A stretch of 64,000 nucleotides of DNA from Acanthornis magna (lineage: Eukaryota; Chordata; Aves; Passeriformes; Acanthizidae), in assembly GCA_036785705.1 (NCBI GenBank), contig JAWUZG010000005.1, forward strand, positions 2,232,001 to 2,296,000, given 5' to 3'. Below the pieces are notes generated by a model, which did no database searches, had not been told where the DNA came from, and saw nothing but the letters and a program-made list of their open reading frames with translations. Of this stretch, positions 12,723 through 25,734 are shown piece after piece. The translations under genes were made by a program, and so were the position numbers. Position 1 is the first letter of the stretch. Each line of letters starts with the position of its first letter.

Positions 12723-14860
12723 CTTTAAGGGCCAGAATTCTCACTGGCTGTGAGGGAACAGAGAGGGACACTTTGGTTTTGGTGCAACAAATGCCATTTA
12801 GAGGATCGGTTCCTGAGAGCCTTGTAAGCAGGTGGGTGGGAAAGCCCAGAGCAGCAGGACAAGGTGCTTCAGCCTGATCCATCTCAGTGCCAGAAGGAAT
12901 CCCACTTTTCAGAGTTGTCCCAGGGCAGAGGTTGACAGGCATTAAATGAGCCAGCTGGGAGATGATGCAGCCCAAGGCAGGGAGCTCACACCACATCCCA
13001 GGCTCCATCAGCCTCTTCATGGAAGGAAGCACAAGTTCAATCACAATGCTCCTGCAGCAAGCACTGCTCTGGAACAGCCATACTCCTCCACAGGGATCTC
13101 TGCAATAGCACGTTTGTGTGGAGTTAGAAATGAGGAGCCTCTGAGGGCTCGGGATGTTGCTTGCCAAGAAGCCTCTGATTTGCTCTTTACCTGTGAAATA
13201 CAGAGAGATATATCACAGGTGAGAACACGTTTCATGTTTGCGGAAACAGATTTTCATAAAAGAACATGTTTAAACTCCTGGTGCTTTTTCTTTTTATCAG
13301 CTGTCCAAAGGATGCAGAGTTTGTTCTGAACAGGACAATCTGTTAATCCCAACCTATCTAAAAAGCAATCAAGCAGCACAACAAATTAGCACTGTTCTGA
13401 AATACATCCAGGAGGCAATGCCTCACAGCAAGGCTAGTGCTCTGCTGGCATCTAGAGGGAGAGGGGGGAATCATCTCCCCAGGTCCTCTCCCACGGGTAA
13501 TACTCATTCTTTCACCCAAGAGCTTCAGCAGACCAAGGGTCACTGACTTACACTCCCCGTGTGCTCCTGTGTGTTCTCACCTATTCCTGTGTGAAGGGAA
13601 AGAAGGCAGAAGTGCTGAGAATTAACAGCAACAGTCCCAGTCCCACACACTGTTATTCAGCAGCTTGTCTGTCCCTGCCTCTAATTCTTTTTGTGGCATT
13701 ATGACCAGGAATTTCTCTGCTAACTTGCCATTGATAAGGAAAATGTAAATTCTTTTTTTTTTTTTTTTTTTTTGGAAGAGCTAGGAGGGAATTACTGCCT
13801 GCAAAAATTGAACAAGTGTAATAAGATTTCTTTTTTTTTTAAAACTATTGTAGATTTTAGAAGCAGAAATCAGATCACATTTGTTGCACTTACAGGAAAA
13901 TAAATAACAATGTTTACACTGGTGTCTTAGCAGAACAAAGTCACTACAAATAGTTTTTCTTCCCTCCCAAACCACAGTGCAGCCCTGCACTTTGTGCTGC
14001 TACAGAACCCTCACACTTCAGTGCTGGGTGACATTACCTACAAATACACAAAATAAGGTCATACTTGTATGGCACTGCATGTATTTCCTGACACGCTCCC
14101 ATAGTGTGTGTCCTCATTTTTCTTAAATCGTTTGCTGAAATGTCTGTGTGAGCAGCCTTTTCAACTGCTTGCCATGGATCTCAAATTAGATTTTTTAAAG
14201 GAACATAAGTGGGAATAGACCGTCAGAAAATACTAACAAGAAATGGAAGGAGTGGAATGAAAGGGACAAAAAGTCTTCACTAAACATAGTCCGGAGCAGG
14301 AGAAAAACAAAGAAAATCAGAAGAAATCAAGTAAAAAAATCCCAAGAATATCCATAAAAACCAGGATCCCTCATTTACTGTCTTCTCCAGGAGGTGGAAG
14401 CAGTGATGCAGCCACCCCAGCCATGCAGGTCTAGCAGCTCCTGCAGGGTTCAGCCTCAGGCACCACGAGCCAAAAGTTCTGACAAACTCCAGATAGAAAA
14501 GGGGAAAAAATCTACTCTAGGTAGAGACTTTATTCTTCTTTGAAAACTAAAATCTACATGCTGTGCAAAAAACTTTGCACTGGGCAGACATGAGTATTGC
14601 ATTTATTAAATGTTTAGAAGCTATTCAGTCTTATCAGAGCATGATTAAGTAATGGTACTTAATAACTTATCTAGGGCCATGAGGTGAAATGATGTCACCC
14701 TCTTTGTGGCAATCATTCTTGCCGCTGTCACCACTGCTGCCTTGAGGATTCTCGTTATCTCTGGGGTAAAGTGAAAAAGACCCCCACCATGACTAACAGT
14801 CATCTCAGGAACATTGCGCCAGCAACAAACATCCCAGAACTGAGCTCGGTGCACCTCTAA
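11171..14860 (-). CDS. Candidate unrecognised minus-strand spliced gene (set L)
   Basis: Several minus-strand open frames have splice-like borders. They are 14860-14659 (helical segment ITRILKAAVVTAARM, weak donor), 13190 to about 12990 (acceptor with an excellent pyrimidine tract, reading KEQIRGFLASNIPSP), 12678-12474 (acceptor behind a T-tract, reading LLEMEQWNIVHFCHNNQ, stop TAA or a donor just before it), 12273-12219 (WLSIPVTLPRVDVFEV) and 11340-11171 (FASVWDKESLTHLLISNDN, stop TAG). Phases agree for the first and second, the second and third, and the fourth and fifth. They disagree between the third and fourth, so the model is incomplete. The gene would sit tail-to-tail with LRRN4 and head-to-head with CCT4. 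I do not recognise the family. No COMMD1 or CRLS1 similarity was seen. The exons could also be chance open frames. Confidence 0.33.
12689..12719. repeat. Poly(A) tract of about 31 bp
   Basis: An uninterrupted A-run on the + strand. Read on the minus strand it is a T-run directly in front of an acceptor (TATGGCAG) that opens a 67-codon frame, so it may serve as a polypyrimidine tract. It could equally be a retroposon tail. Confidence 0.8.
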
Positions 14861-14899
14861 CTAAGAATCTCGCTTCTTAGGGCAGCTGCCTATTCACAC

Positions 14900-17420
14900 A
14901 AAGCCAGAAAATGCAGAGTTTCTGCCACAGTCAAAATTAGGTCCAAGTTCTATTTGAAAGACAGAGCACTAAGTATACAAACCTCTTTTTTTTTTTCTTT
15001 TTTTCCCCCAAGAAACTAAGCTAAAGAAACCCATTACAACCGCAGAATCATCTGTGGGAGTGTTTATTGTGGGATTTTTAATTGTCTCACTGCTCCTTGG
15101 AGATACTGGAAAAGGTCAGAACAGCCAGAAATTATGATAAGAGGGTAAGGAAAACAATACAATGTGCAGGCAACTCTGAGTCTAAACTCAGCTTTTAAGG
15201 CAAATCCAAAAGGCTTCAGAGGGTGCTGGCTTTAAACATGACCTAATGACACATTTGCTCCTTTGGGTGTCCTGGCTGAAAGCTCAGCCCTCACCCTGAC
15301 AAGTCCTAAACCACAGTGCTTGCTCTGGGTCAGTCCCCATCCAATCCCACCTTCACACCTGCAAGGACCTCAGACGAAATCAAACCATAGCCAGGGAGTT
15401 TCTGTTGGGCACAGAATGAGACAGATGAGGGTGACAGGGGATAACAAAACCCCCTTAAATCAGCCAGACAACTCATCTTAAATCCAGCACAGACCTGAGG
15501 GCTGATGAAACCCTTCCTCTGCTCTGAAGCCCAGCCCCAGGGAATGAACCCTGCCAGACCAAAATTGTTAGTAAGGAACCCATTGACCACAGCAGCTCTA
15601 AACTTAGCTCAGCAGTGTGCTACACACCAACTCAAAATCCAGGCTCCACCCAGCAATGGAACGAACCCTGACCCCAAATGATTCTTAGCACTGGAGGAGC
15701 TGCTTTTGCCAAGCACAGGGCCATGTGTAACAAGATGGTTGTGACAGCACCAGGTCTAACCTTCATTTCCTTCAGCATCCTGGAAAATCCTGGCTCCCAA
15801 CTCCAGGGCAACAGTGAGCAGCACATGGTGGCTGCTGGTAACAGCACACAGTCTGTGTTTTCCTGTCAGGTCCTTTGTGCCACACCGTGGCATAACCAAA
15901 CCCAAAGCCCTGCTCAGCACCAGAGAAGTTACATCGGCCACCACCCAAATTTGCACAGTACCCTTGGATGTAGCTATGTCACTGATTATACACATCCAGG
16001 AGAAACCAGGAAGCTCCTGTGGCACCTCAACCAACTCTGAATTATCCCTAACCTGAGGCAACAAGGAGGGGACCAACCACAACCCAACCTTCCTCAACAG
16101 CGCCTTCAAAAGCTTGGCTCTCTATTGATTCCAGCCATAACATTGCATCAGTGTTAAATATCCAGAATTTGATACTTGTTGCCACCCTTGCTTGGTGTAA
16201 TTTAAGAACAGGGTCAGAGCTCCCAGTGATTTTGGTAATTTATAATGTGTTTGGATAATTTTGGAGGTGATATTGATCCAGATATATCCAGACTACTACT
16301 AGTAGACCTTTTCCCCATGTATGACCTAGATGTGCATTTCTCTACCTCTATACAAAAACTGTTTTCCTCTCTCCGTGCTAAAAATTAAATATAAAAAGGC
16401 AAAGACCATCCACTTCCAAATCCTCTTCTCAGTTATCTGTTTCAAAGGTGCATAAATCCAGCAAAAAAATAAAATCTAAAGCAACTGCTAAAAATGCTTG
16501 AAAGATGATAGAATCTTGTTTTCCCTATTTCTTTATTCCGACAACTGCCAAATGCTGGATTTTGGTATCTCACTGTACAAAGCTGTTGCTGGCACAAGAG
16601 AATTGCTCACCATGAGTATGTGTTTCACTTGTAACGAGCTCCAAATATAGGTGCAGGTGCCTGAAAATAGAAAACAACCTCAAGAGCTCCCATCCTCCAC
16701 CTGCTTCTTATATGACATCAGCAGCACCTTGCTGCTGCAGGGACACGTTTCTTGGATAATTTTCTCTACACAGGAGCACTTTAAACCCTGACTTTTCACA
16801 CCCAGCCAGAGATATGCCATAAAAATTATAGGGTTTAGGTATTATGTGGGCATTTTGCTTTCAGTCAGAGCTCTTTTTTTCAGCTGCTGTGTCTTGCTGT
16901 GAACACAATATAAAATGAATTCACTTTGTGGATTCTAGTATGTGCTTTGCATCTAAACTACATCACATTTGTATTCCGTTTAGAGTGAAGAAAATAATTC
17001 AAATAGCTATTCAGAAATATAAAGAGCACAGAAGCTTCTTATAGTAATACAGCAGTTAAGATCATCCTAGGTAAAAGCTATTTTTTCAACTCTAACCTTA
17101 TTTTTATTGGTGATGAAGCCTACCTCTCTACAATGGTGATACAAGCTGAGTCTCTCAGACACATGGGAAGCTCAGGCTGTTACAAAAAATATACCTTGTA
17201 TCTCTTTTTTTTACCTGTAATTCAAGCCTGTGTAAATTCACCTGTGACAAACCTGCTGCTTAAACCCCTTTTGGCAATGGGTTCTGCAAAAAACAAGTGC
17301 TCAAAACCTACCGAGAACAGGTGGGAAGGCACAGCAAGTCCTGGATTCAGCAGAGGAAAGCTACAAGATGCCGCACCGAGATTTATAAAACGGAAAGGCT
17401 GGGGCTGCCTGGCATTGGGT
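14900..17420. other. Intergenic region between set L and the CCT4 minisatellite
   Basis: No exon I can defend. A GC-richer block at 15.2-16.1 kb is open on both strands (about 117 codons minus, 120 codons plus) without splice or family support. It may be an old repeat or a degraded coding region. The 16.1-17.4 kb part is AT-rich. Confidence 0.4.
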
Positions 17421-17427
17421 TAAACCA

Positions 17428-18175
17428 TCCCTCCCTCAGTTCCCGGCTCCCTGAGGGATGAAGGCGGGATCCCCGGGCTGGGAGCCCCATCCCTCCTTCA
17501 GTTCCCCGCTCCCTGAGGGGTGAAAGCGGGATCCCAGGCTGGGAGCCCCATCCCTCCTTCAGTTCCCCGCTCCCTGAGGGGTGAAAGCGGGATCCCAGGC
17601 TGGGAGCTCCTTCTCTCCCTCAGTCCCCGGCTCCCTGAGGGGTGAAAGCGGGATCCCAGGCTGGGAGCTCCTTCTCTCCCTCAGTCCCCGGCTCCCTGAG
17701 GGGTGAAAGCGGGATCCCAGGCTGGGAGCTCCTTCTCTCCCTCAGTCCCCGGCTCCCTGAGGGGTGAAAGCGGGATCCCAGGCTGGGAGCTCCTTCTCTC
17801 CCTCAGTTCCCGGCTCCCTGAGGGGTGAAAGCGGGACCCCAGGCTCGGAGCCCCAACTCGCACCATCCCTCCTTCAGTTCCCCGCTCCCTGAGGGATGAA
17901 GGCGGGACCCCAGGCTCGGAGCCCCATCCCGCACCATCCCTCCTTCAGTTCCCGGTTCCCTGAGGGATGAAGGCGGGACCCCAGGCTCGGAGCTCCAACC
18001 CGCACCATCCCTCCTTCAGTTCCCGGCTCCCTGAGGGATGAAGGCGGGATCCCCGGGCTGGGAGCCCCATCCCGCACCATCCCTCCTTCAGTTCCCCGCT
18101 CCCTGAGGGATGAAAGCGGGACCCCAGGCTCGGAGCCCCATCCCGCACCATCCCTCCCCTCAGCGATGAGGGCGG
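17428..18175. repeat. GC-rich minisatellite upstream of CCT4 (about 11 copies, 61-70 bp)
   Basis: Units share CAGTTCCCGGCTCCCTGAGG, a GTGAAAGCGGGATCC block and a GGCTGGGAGC block. The first seven units have a period near 61 bp. The last four carry an added CCCGCACCAT segment (about 70 bp). A partial unit runs into the CCT4 promoter. Open frames read across it on the minus strand (for example 17945-18511) are repeat artefacts. Confidence 0.92.
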
Positions 18176-18458
18176 GATCCCACAGTCGCGCCCTGGCGCC
18201 CCCCAGCGGCCGCGAGCGCAGCGCGAGACGAGCCCAATCCCGCCGGGCGGGAAAACGTCCCGTAGGTCCCCGAGCGGGCGCGCGACTCCTTTATAGGCGT
18301 CCGCGCCGTTCGCCGGAAGGCGAGTGGAAGGGGGCGTTTCGCCCGCCGGTTGAGCAGCGCGCAGGCGCGCGCTGGGCAGCCCCGCGTGACGCGAGGCCGG
18401 AAGGCCCCGTTCTGGAAGCATCCCGGGCCCATCCCGGTCTGTCCCGCTCGGCGCGGCC
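18176..18458 (+). promoter_or_regulatory. CCT4: CCT4 CpG-island promoter with ETS motifs
   Basis: Dense CpG sequence directly precedes the start codon and continues into exon 1 and intron 1. ETS-type CCGGAAG sites occur at 18313-18319 and 18397-18403, and a TGACG half-site near 18387. A TTTATAGG word at about 18290 is a weak TATA-like element. Such promoters are typical of housekeeping genes. Because it is CpG-rich it could also fire towards the minus strand (set L), which is untested. Confidence 0.7.
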
Positions 18459-21400
18459 ATGCCCGAGAGCACGCCCGGCAGAGCCCCCGGCGGGGCCGGC
18501 AACAGAGCCAAGGGCGCCTACCAGGACCGCGACAAGCCCGCCCAGATCCGCTTCAGCAACATCGCCGCCGGCAAAGGTGCGGCGGTCGCGGGGGGGCTGC
18601 CCCGGGGGGGGGGGGAGCTGTGCCGGGCCCCGCGTGGGCCGCGATTGGGGCGGGGGGCGATGGATCACCCGGTGCTGGGCACCGCCCGGGGCTGTGTCCC
18701 AGGGATACGAGCAGAAATTCCATGGGTTTAGTGGTTGGGAGCCCCCCGGGGTGGGCCGGCGCGTGTAGGGGATGCGCTGTTCGGCACTGACACGAGCCCC
18801 GGTCGCACTGCATGGTGTGTTGTATGTCTTTGTTATTCCTCGGATTTAAAATGGCTGCAGTCAAGTGATCAGGTGTAAAATGGTAAAAAAAATGAACTGT
18901 GGAAATAAGTCCTGATACTGCAGCGTTTTAGATTATTCCACTATTCAATTCCACTATTTAAGATTATGTGGTTTATATGGGAACTGCTTAACACTGGTAG
19001 TAATTTTGTTTTTGGAAAACATATTTAAATGATGGAGTGTTTGTAGTTCTTTAGATCAGCTTGCAAACGTTTTCTTCTTTTCCCAGCTGTCGCCGATGCA
19101 ATTAGAACGAGCCTTGGACCAAAGGGAATGGATAAAATGGTAAACTTTGTGGTTTAAATTCTCAAAATAATAAGTTTACTGGAGATACTGTAAATTTAAC
19201 ATTTCTTATAGAGGATGCCATCTTTTGCCTTGATTCCTCCCCAAGTTTCAGTTATTTAAGGGCAAGTGGGAACTAAATGGACATCTCAGTTTGGGAAATG
19301 ATGTTGTCAGGGAAAATATGTCGAGTCTCAAATGAAAGGTTTGTAGCTGCTGATCAGAACTCTGTTCCTGCCCTTCCCAGATTCAGGATGCTAAGGGAGA
19401 TGTGACAATCACTAATGATGGTGCCACTATCCTGAAACAAATGCAGGTTCTGCACCCTGCAGCCAAAATGGTGAGTGGTTTCTTTTCCATTTTGTGTAGA
19501 TTTGAGGAGCATTACTCACTAGTGACAGAGCAGGAACTTTCGTGCATTGTGTTCCAGGAACATTTATTTTGAATGTCACATGTGCTGAGGAGTAACAGGT
19601 CCTTATTTCTCACCCGGTGTTCCTTATGCACTATCCCTCTGGACACGTTTTGAGACCTAAAAAAATGTGCCCAAATCTTCATCTGTCATTTAAGAGGGAA
19701 GAGTCATGTCCCAAACCATTAAGACAGAAGAGAATGAGTTAAGTTATGATCAGGTGGTCTGAGAATACAGCAGCTGCTCCTTTGAGATGCTCAATGTTCA
19801 GGGATTTGGTTAGAGATGGAAAGGAGCTTCCTATGACCCTGCTCCAGGGAAGGAAAAGGGAAACCTGTTAGATAGGTATGTGTTTAGTTTTAAATTTTGG
19901 GGAAAAAAGCTTTGCTTCTGAAAGTGACTTACTGTACCACAGGTGTATTTGGGCCAAAGATGTGTGTGGGTGTGGATAAGCAGCACGATATACATATAAA
20001 TTTTGGTCATCATTTCTCCTTTAGTTGGTAGAGCTGTCCAAAGCACAAGATATTGAAGCTGGTGATGGCACAACCTCTGTTGTTGTCATTGCTGGAGCTC
20101 TTTTGGATGCCTGTTCCAGACTCCTTCAAAAAGGTAAATATGTGTATTTAATGTGCAGACATGGCTGGAGGTAGTGAAGTCTCTTGTCTACTTATGACAA
20201 AGCTTAAAGTAGCTGTTATCAGTTGGAAGGATGAAAGGTGTATCCCACACTCCAGGGAAATTGAGGAATTTCATACAGAGCTGTAGGAAAATAGTCTTTG
20301 AAAATCCGAAATTAAATCAGCATCAGGCTCCTTGCAGCCATCACCTGAACAGCAGCAGCTTTTAAGAATGCCAAGAGAACTGGGAGAAAGTGTTTCTGGG
20401 ATGTCAGGGATCGCAGGGCGGTGTGCAGGACTTGTCTGCGAGGACAAATTACTTGTAATGTTACAGCTTTTTCCCTCAGTTTTAATAGCAGAAAGTAATA
20501 AGGGAGGTCATACATCCATGAAGAATATTCTGTTGAAATACCTTCGGTATATCCTGACCTGAGTATTTTGAGTTTTAAAATGGAAAGAGAGGTGAAGGAA
20601 AAGAAAAAATCATTGGTTTGAAAGCATGAAGTCTTTAACCGGCATTTTTTATGCTCTGCACAGGAATTCACCCCACCATCATTTCGGAGTCATTCCAGAA
20701 GGCTCTGGATAAAGGTATCGAGGTGTTGACCAACATGGCTCAGCCAGTGGAGCTCAGTGACAGGGAGACCCTGCTGAACAGTGCAACAACTTCCCTCAAC
20801 TCCAAGGTACGGCTGCACTTGGACTGGGAGCTCCAGCCCAGCCAGGCTTTTCAGCTTTTCAAGCCTAAGAAAGAGCAATTCAGTTTTCTGTACATCCCTA
20901 AGTGTGGGTTTTCCCCCAGTGTTGCTGCTCTGTCCTTGCCATGGAGTAGCCATTTAGAAAAGGCCTTGTTAAGACACCTTTACTTCAAAATTCTGACGTC
21001 CAACGCTGAAATACAATGACAATATTATTCTGAATCTGCTGTTTATCAGCGTTAAGCCTCTCACCATGTTCTCTTTACTCTTGAATCCCTTAGGTTGTGT
21101 GTCAGTATTCTAGTTTACTTTCTCCAATGAGTGTGGATGCAGTGATGAAGGTGATTGACCCAACTACAGCCAATAGTGTGGACCTCAGAGATATCAAAAT
21201 TGTTAAGAAGTTGGGGTAAGAAACAGTTTGTAATTAGACAGATTTTGTCTGTGTGAAATCAGCTTCCCAGAGTGCTCCAGTCATGGGTTGTGTTTGTTTC
21301 CAGAGGCACAATTGATGATTGTGAACTGGTTGAGGGACTCGTCCTGACTCAGAAGGTGGCAAATACCGGCGTAACCAGAGTGGAAAAAGCCAAAATTGGC

Positions 21401-24323
21401 CTCATTCAGTTCTGCTTGTCTGCTCCAAAGACAGATGTAAGTCAGACTGTGGCTAGAGTTAAACCTCATGCGCTAGGACTTAGGATATGCAAATGTAATA
21501 ACAAATGTTTTTTTAAGATGCTGTGGTGTCAACTCTATGCCACAGCTAGAGTGAAGGGTTGCCGGGTCCTAAAACATCTCACAGTTGGCATAAAAAAGAA
21601 AACCATTTAAATTATGAGAAATACTGAACTGTCTCTAATAGTATTTTGCTGTTATGCTGATTTGCTTTGAATTACAGCATTTGAAGTTAAAGAACATGGA
21701 ACATTTTGACACTTGTTTTTAAAGTCAACTGACAATATTTGCTTTTCTCTTTTTTTTTTGCTTTGTTTTAAATAGATGGACAACCAGATCGTTGTTTCTG
21801 ATTACGCTCAAATGGACAGAGTGCTGCGTGAGGAGAGGGCCTATATCCTGAACTTGGTGAAGCAAATCAAGAAGACTGGGTGCAATGTGCTGCTCATTCA
21901 GAAGTCCATTCTGCGGTACGTTAATACCCAGGCACCGTCTCTCTGTTGGTGCTCGGGGGGACAGTTGGAAATGGTTGGAAAACGGAAGTCAAACAGTCAC
22001 ACTTGGCAGATAACAGTGATTGTAGCTTTAGAAAGCACCAACATTGTCTGTATTTTGGGTTTGATGACATCCTTACTTTGTACTCGGAAGAATTTGAGCC
22101 CTGGGAACTGACTCCTTACCTCTCCTTTTCAGGGATGCTCTGAGTGACCTGGCCCTCCATTTTCTGAACAAAGTTAAGATCATGGTGGTTAAAGACATTG
22201 AAAGAGAGGACATTGAGTTTATATGTAAGGTAAGGTTGGTCATATAAATGAGCAGCAGTGTTTAAAATCTACCCCAAAACCAACTGCCCAGCCAGGGCCA
22301 GTTTATTGTGACACTTTCACAAGTTTTGTGTTTTGACTATAATGTAAGTACAGACATTTCCCTGAAAAATATTCCTGCTCTGCTGAGCAGTCACACTTCT
22401 ATAGAAGGATTCAGGACAGATTTAAAAGCCACAGTCCCTTCTGCATTTTACTGCCATACACGGAAGAGCGACACGCAGTGTACTTGCTGACTCTGCAGTC
22501 AGCTTCTGGATTAATTTTTTTTCCCATTATTTTTTCAGACAATTGGAACTAAGCCTGTGGCTCACATTGACCAGTTCACCCCTGACATGCTGGGCTCTGC
22601 TGAGCTGGCAGAGGAGGTCAACTTGAACGGTTCTGGGAAACTCGTAAAGGTGAGTGAGGGCAAAATGGTAATACCTGCTTAACATCTGTCAGTTATTTTA
22701 ATAACTGTTAGTTTTAAAGATTTTTACTATGGAATTTATTACATGTAAGTACCTATTTCTAAGCTCTGAGTAGCCACCAACTTCGGCAGTGCAGTGGTTT
22801 TGCTTGGCCAGACATCAGCACTGTTAAAGAGTTTGAAAGTGCCAGTGGCAGGGTCTTTGTCAAAACTTCTGTTTTTTCCCCAGTGTCAGAATTTGGTTTT
22901 ATGTTTTAGATTACAGGCTGCACAAACCCTGGGAAAACTGTGAGCATTGTGGTACGTGGATCCAACAAACTCGTCCTGGAGGAAGCTGAGCGCTCCATTC
23001 ACGATGCCTTGTGTGTCATAAGGTGCTTAGTTAAGAAAAGGTAATGTCTCAGTTTGGTTAATGAACAACACGTAAAACCTAGTCGTGGGTGCACTTACAT
23101 GAGGTGAGGTTTGATGCTCATTTCTGTGCTCTCAGAGCTCTGATTGCTGGTGGTGGAGCCCCGGAGATCGAGCTGGCACTGCGGCTGAACGAGTACGCCC
23201 GGACGCTGAAGGGGATGGAGTCCTACTGTGTCCGTGCCTACGGGGATGCACTCGAGGTCATTCCCTCCACCCTGGCTGAGAACGCGGGGCTGAATCCCAT
23301 TTCCACGGTAACAGAGCTCAGAAACAGACATGCCCAAGGAGAGAAAACAGCTGGCATTAACGTCAGAAAGGTAACGAGTTAGAATACATGGCTATTAGAA
23401 GGAAAATGCTTAGCCCTAGGGCTGGACTAGTGAGAGGGCAAATTGGTGTCTCACAATAGTAGCCTCCCTAAAATTAGCAGAGGGAAATTACAGATTGTTC
23501 TCTCAGGAGAGCTCATCCTGAGCATTGATAATAGTAGATAGTCAGTGCCATACCCCCATGACAAGAAACATCCCATGTCTTTGCAAAAGCATTTCAGCTA
23601 CAGCAATAGCTGCATTTAGAATGATCCATCAGTAGGTTCTGCAGTGGAAGGTGTTCATAGGTTGGGAGTAGCACCACAGTTTATTCTCAGTTGGCTGTGG
23701 TGACCTTTTCTCTTGGCTAATTTTGACTGGATATGTCAAGTGCTTGGAGGGAGAATGTGCAATACTTAATGCTCCTGTTGCAGATGGAAGAGTATAAGCC
23801 CTGTGATAGTCTAGGAGCTGACTCAGGATTCTGCTAGAAGAAACTGTGCTGAATGTAGCTGTAGTCTGTCTTGCACAAAGTGAAGGCTCCTTGTTCCCCT
23901 AGGGTGGCATTTCCAACATCTTGGAGGAGCTGGTGGTGCAGCCACTGCTGGTGTCTTTGAGTGCACTGACTCTGGCAACAGAAACCGTGCGCAGCATTCT
24001 CAAGATTGATGATGTGGTGAGTTGTGCTCGTGTCCTGGTTTGGGTTATCTTCCCTTCACAAGCACCAGGATATTGTCATTAATTTGCTGTGCTTCAAAAT
24101 ACCGTTGGGGTGTAGAGAATTCTCAGTTTGTGTGCTACTCAAGACCATTCAGCCTTTTAATAATTGCAGCTAAAATTTAAGTGCATTATAAATACTGCAC
24201 CATAAAGCAAGGAATGAGAGTCACTAAAACCCCAGGATGTTTAAACAAAGAAGGAAATGTGATGTATCCTGTGATTTCTTCTGCCTAACTGTGATCTCTT
24301 TGCAGGTGAACACTCGAGGGTAA
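18459..24323 (+). CDS. CCT4: T-complex protein 1 subunit delta (CCT4)
   Basis: Fourteen exons join without a break: 18459-18576, 19087-19139, 19381-19470, 20025-20133, 20664-20806, 21094-21215, 21304-21436, 21776-21915, 22133-22229, 22539-22649, 22910-23040, 23136-23370, 23903-24016 and 24306-24323. They total 1614 nt and give 537 residues, against 539 in human. Group II chaperonin hallmarks are present: GPKGMDKM in exon 2, NDGAT (69-73), the nucleotide-binding GDGTTS (100-105), and GGGAPE (421-426). The last exon encodes only VNTRG. The product is one of eight paralogous subunits of the double-ring TRiC/CCT complex, which folds actin, tubulin and many other proteins with ATP in the cytosol. 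The start is chosen by position in the CpG island and by the conserved N-terminus (MPESTPG). Confidence 0.98.
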
Positions 24324-24497
24324 GCTGAGCAGAGAGGTGGGGACCATGGCCTCGAACTCCTGCCCTGTAGCTGGAATATGGATTCCTCACCAAAAGCGCC
24401 TGTGTGAATTGTCTTAAACTCCACCAAGACTGATGTATTTTGATCAGGTTTAACTTAAAAAAACAGTTTGTTTTCAAAAGGAAAATGCTGTTTTATC

Positions 24498-24503
24498 AAT
24501 AAA
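24498..24503 (+). other. CCT4: CCT4 poly(A) signal
   Basis: AATAAA lies 175 nt after the stop codon, giving a short 3' UTR. It is the first such hexamer downstream on this strand. Confidence 0.8.
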
Positions 24504-25734
24504 CACACAGTAGTCTACCTGAGTCTTTGCTGAATAATTTTTGTAGAATTAGTTACATGTTACATTTGGTTTTCTGTACTCCTCCATATCTCTGAAAGGT
24601 TTAAGGCAATTAACTAGCTCTTGTGATATATTCTAAAATCACCCTTGAAGTGTTTCTCCAAAAGCTTTCCCTAAGGGAGTAGTGTTCCTGCTGTTAGTGA
24701 TGCCAGGCTAGAAGGCAGGAGAATCTTTGCCGTGGGAGCACATCCCATTCCTTCCTCTCCTGAGGTCTGCAGTGATTCCCGATGCTGTCACATGATCCAG
24801 AGTCCTGCAATGGGAGTTCTTCACACGGTTTCCTCCCCCTGCCCCCAAATTAATTGCCTTTCCCAAAGCTGGCTGAGAAGTGAAAAAGTACACTTCTATA
24901 ATAATGCAAATTAGTTTGCCAACTTCTAATTCTTAGCCTGACATTTTGAATTAACCCTTTCATCTCCATTATTGCTCTGTTGAAACAACCCTATTCATCT
25001 TTATGTTTAAAGGAGAATGTTTCTTCCGTTCTCTCATTTCCAGTCATGATTGGTTGGAGCTGGAGCTTTTGAGTAAAATTCCACCATAGTGTTGACCTGC
25101 TCTTGCTGTGACTTGCCAAGTAGAACAAATAGAATAATTCAACTACTAATTAATAAATTAGACAATCGATGTAGGCATTAATACTCTGTATGAATTATTC
25201 ATTGCCTGTTTAAAATTGCAAATGATGGTTTACCCCACAGGGTCACATCCAACAATGATCTCTTAGTTAAGGTACTACAATTAAAGCTTTCATTCCCCAT
25301 TATCACAGAGTTACAATTCTTGACAAGAATTACAATAATTGTGTGTGATTTCATCCATAGAAAGTATTTGTAATTTCACTACAGTAAATAGGTCCATCCC
25401 TCATTAATGCCTCTATAGCGACAGAACGTTCCTGCTTACCCTGATTTAGGACAGGATATTCCTAGAGCAGAATATTCCTGCTTATCCTGGTTTAGGACAG
25501 AATATTCCTAGGGCAGAATATTCCTGCTTACCCTGATTTAGGACAGAATATTCCTAGAACAGAATATTCCTACTTATCCTGGTTTGGCCTTACCCTGTAA
25601 TTGCTTACCTGAAGCACAAACTTTAAGACGGAGAACTTCTTTAATAACTTGAGGGTGTAAAAAGGTGGGCTCGCCAGTGAGAATTACAGGTGCCGACTAC
25701 AGTCCTGCACGAAGTTACCTAAAGATCCGCGTGG
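24504..25734. other. CCT4-FAM161A intergenic spacer
   Basis: AT-rich spacer of about 1.2 kb between two genes on the same strand. It contains one AT-rich tandem repeat (25421-25588) and no exon I can see. FAM161A's GC-rich promoter begins at its right end. Confidence 0.6.
25421..25588. repeat. 46-bp tandem repeat (about 3.5 copies)
   Basis: The word CAGAATATTCCT alternates with CTGCTTACCCTGATTTAGGA and CTAG. Whole units recur every 46 bp, with scattered substitutions such as TACCCTGATT versus TATCCTGGTT. Confidence 0.85.

Noticed and set aside
9900..18400. COMMD1 expected upstream of CCT4
   Set aside because: No frame on the minus strand resembles COMMD1 as I recall it; set L peptides do not match either.
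17681..18511. Minus-strand open frames of 61-188 codons upstream of CCT4
   Set aside because: Created by the 61-70 bp minisatellite and CpG island; the peptide is repeated with the unit.
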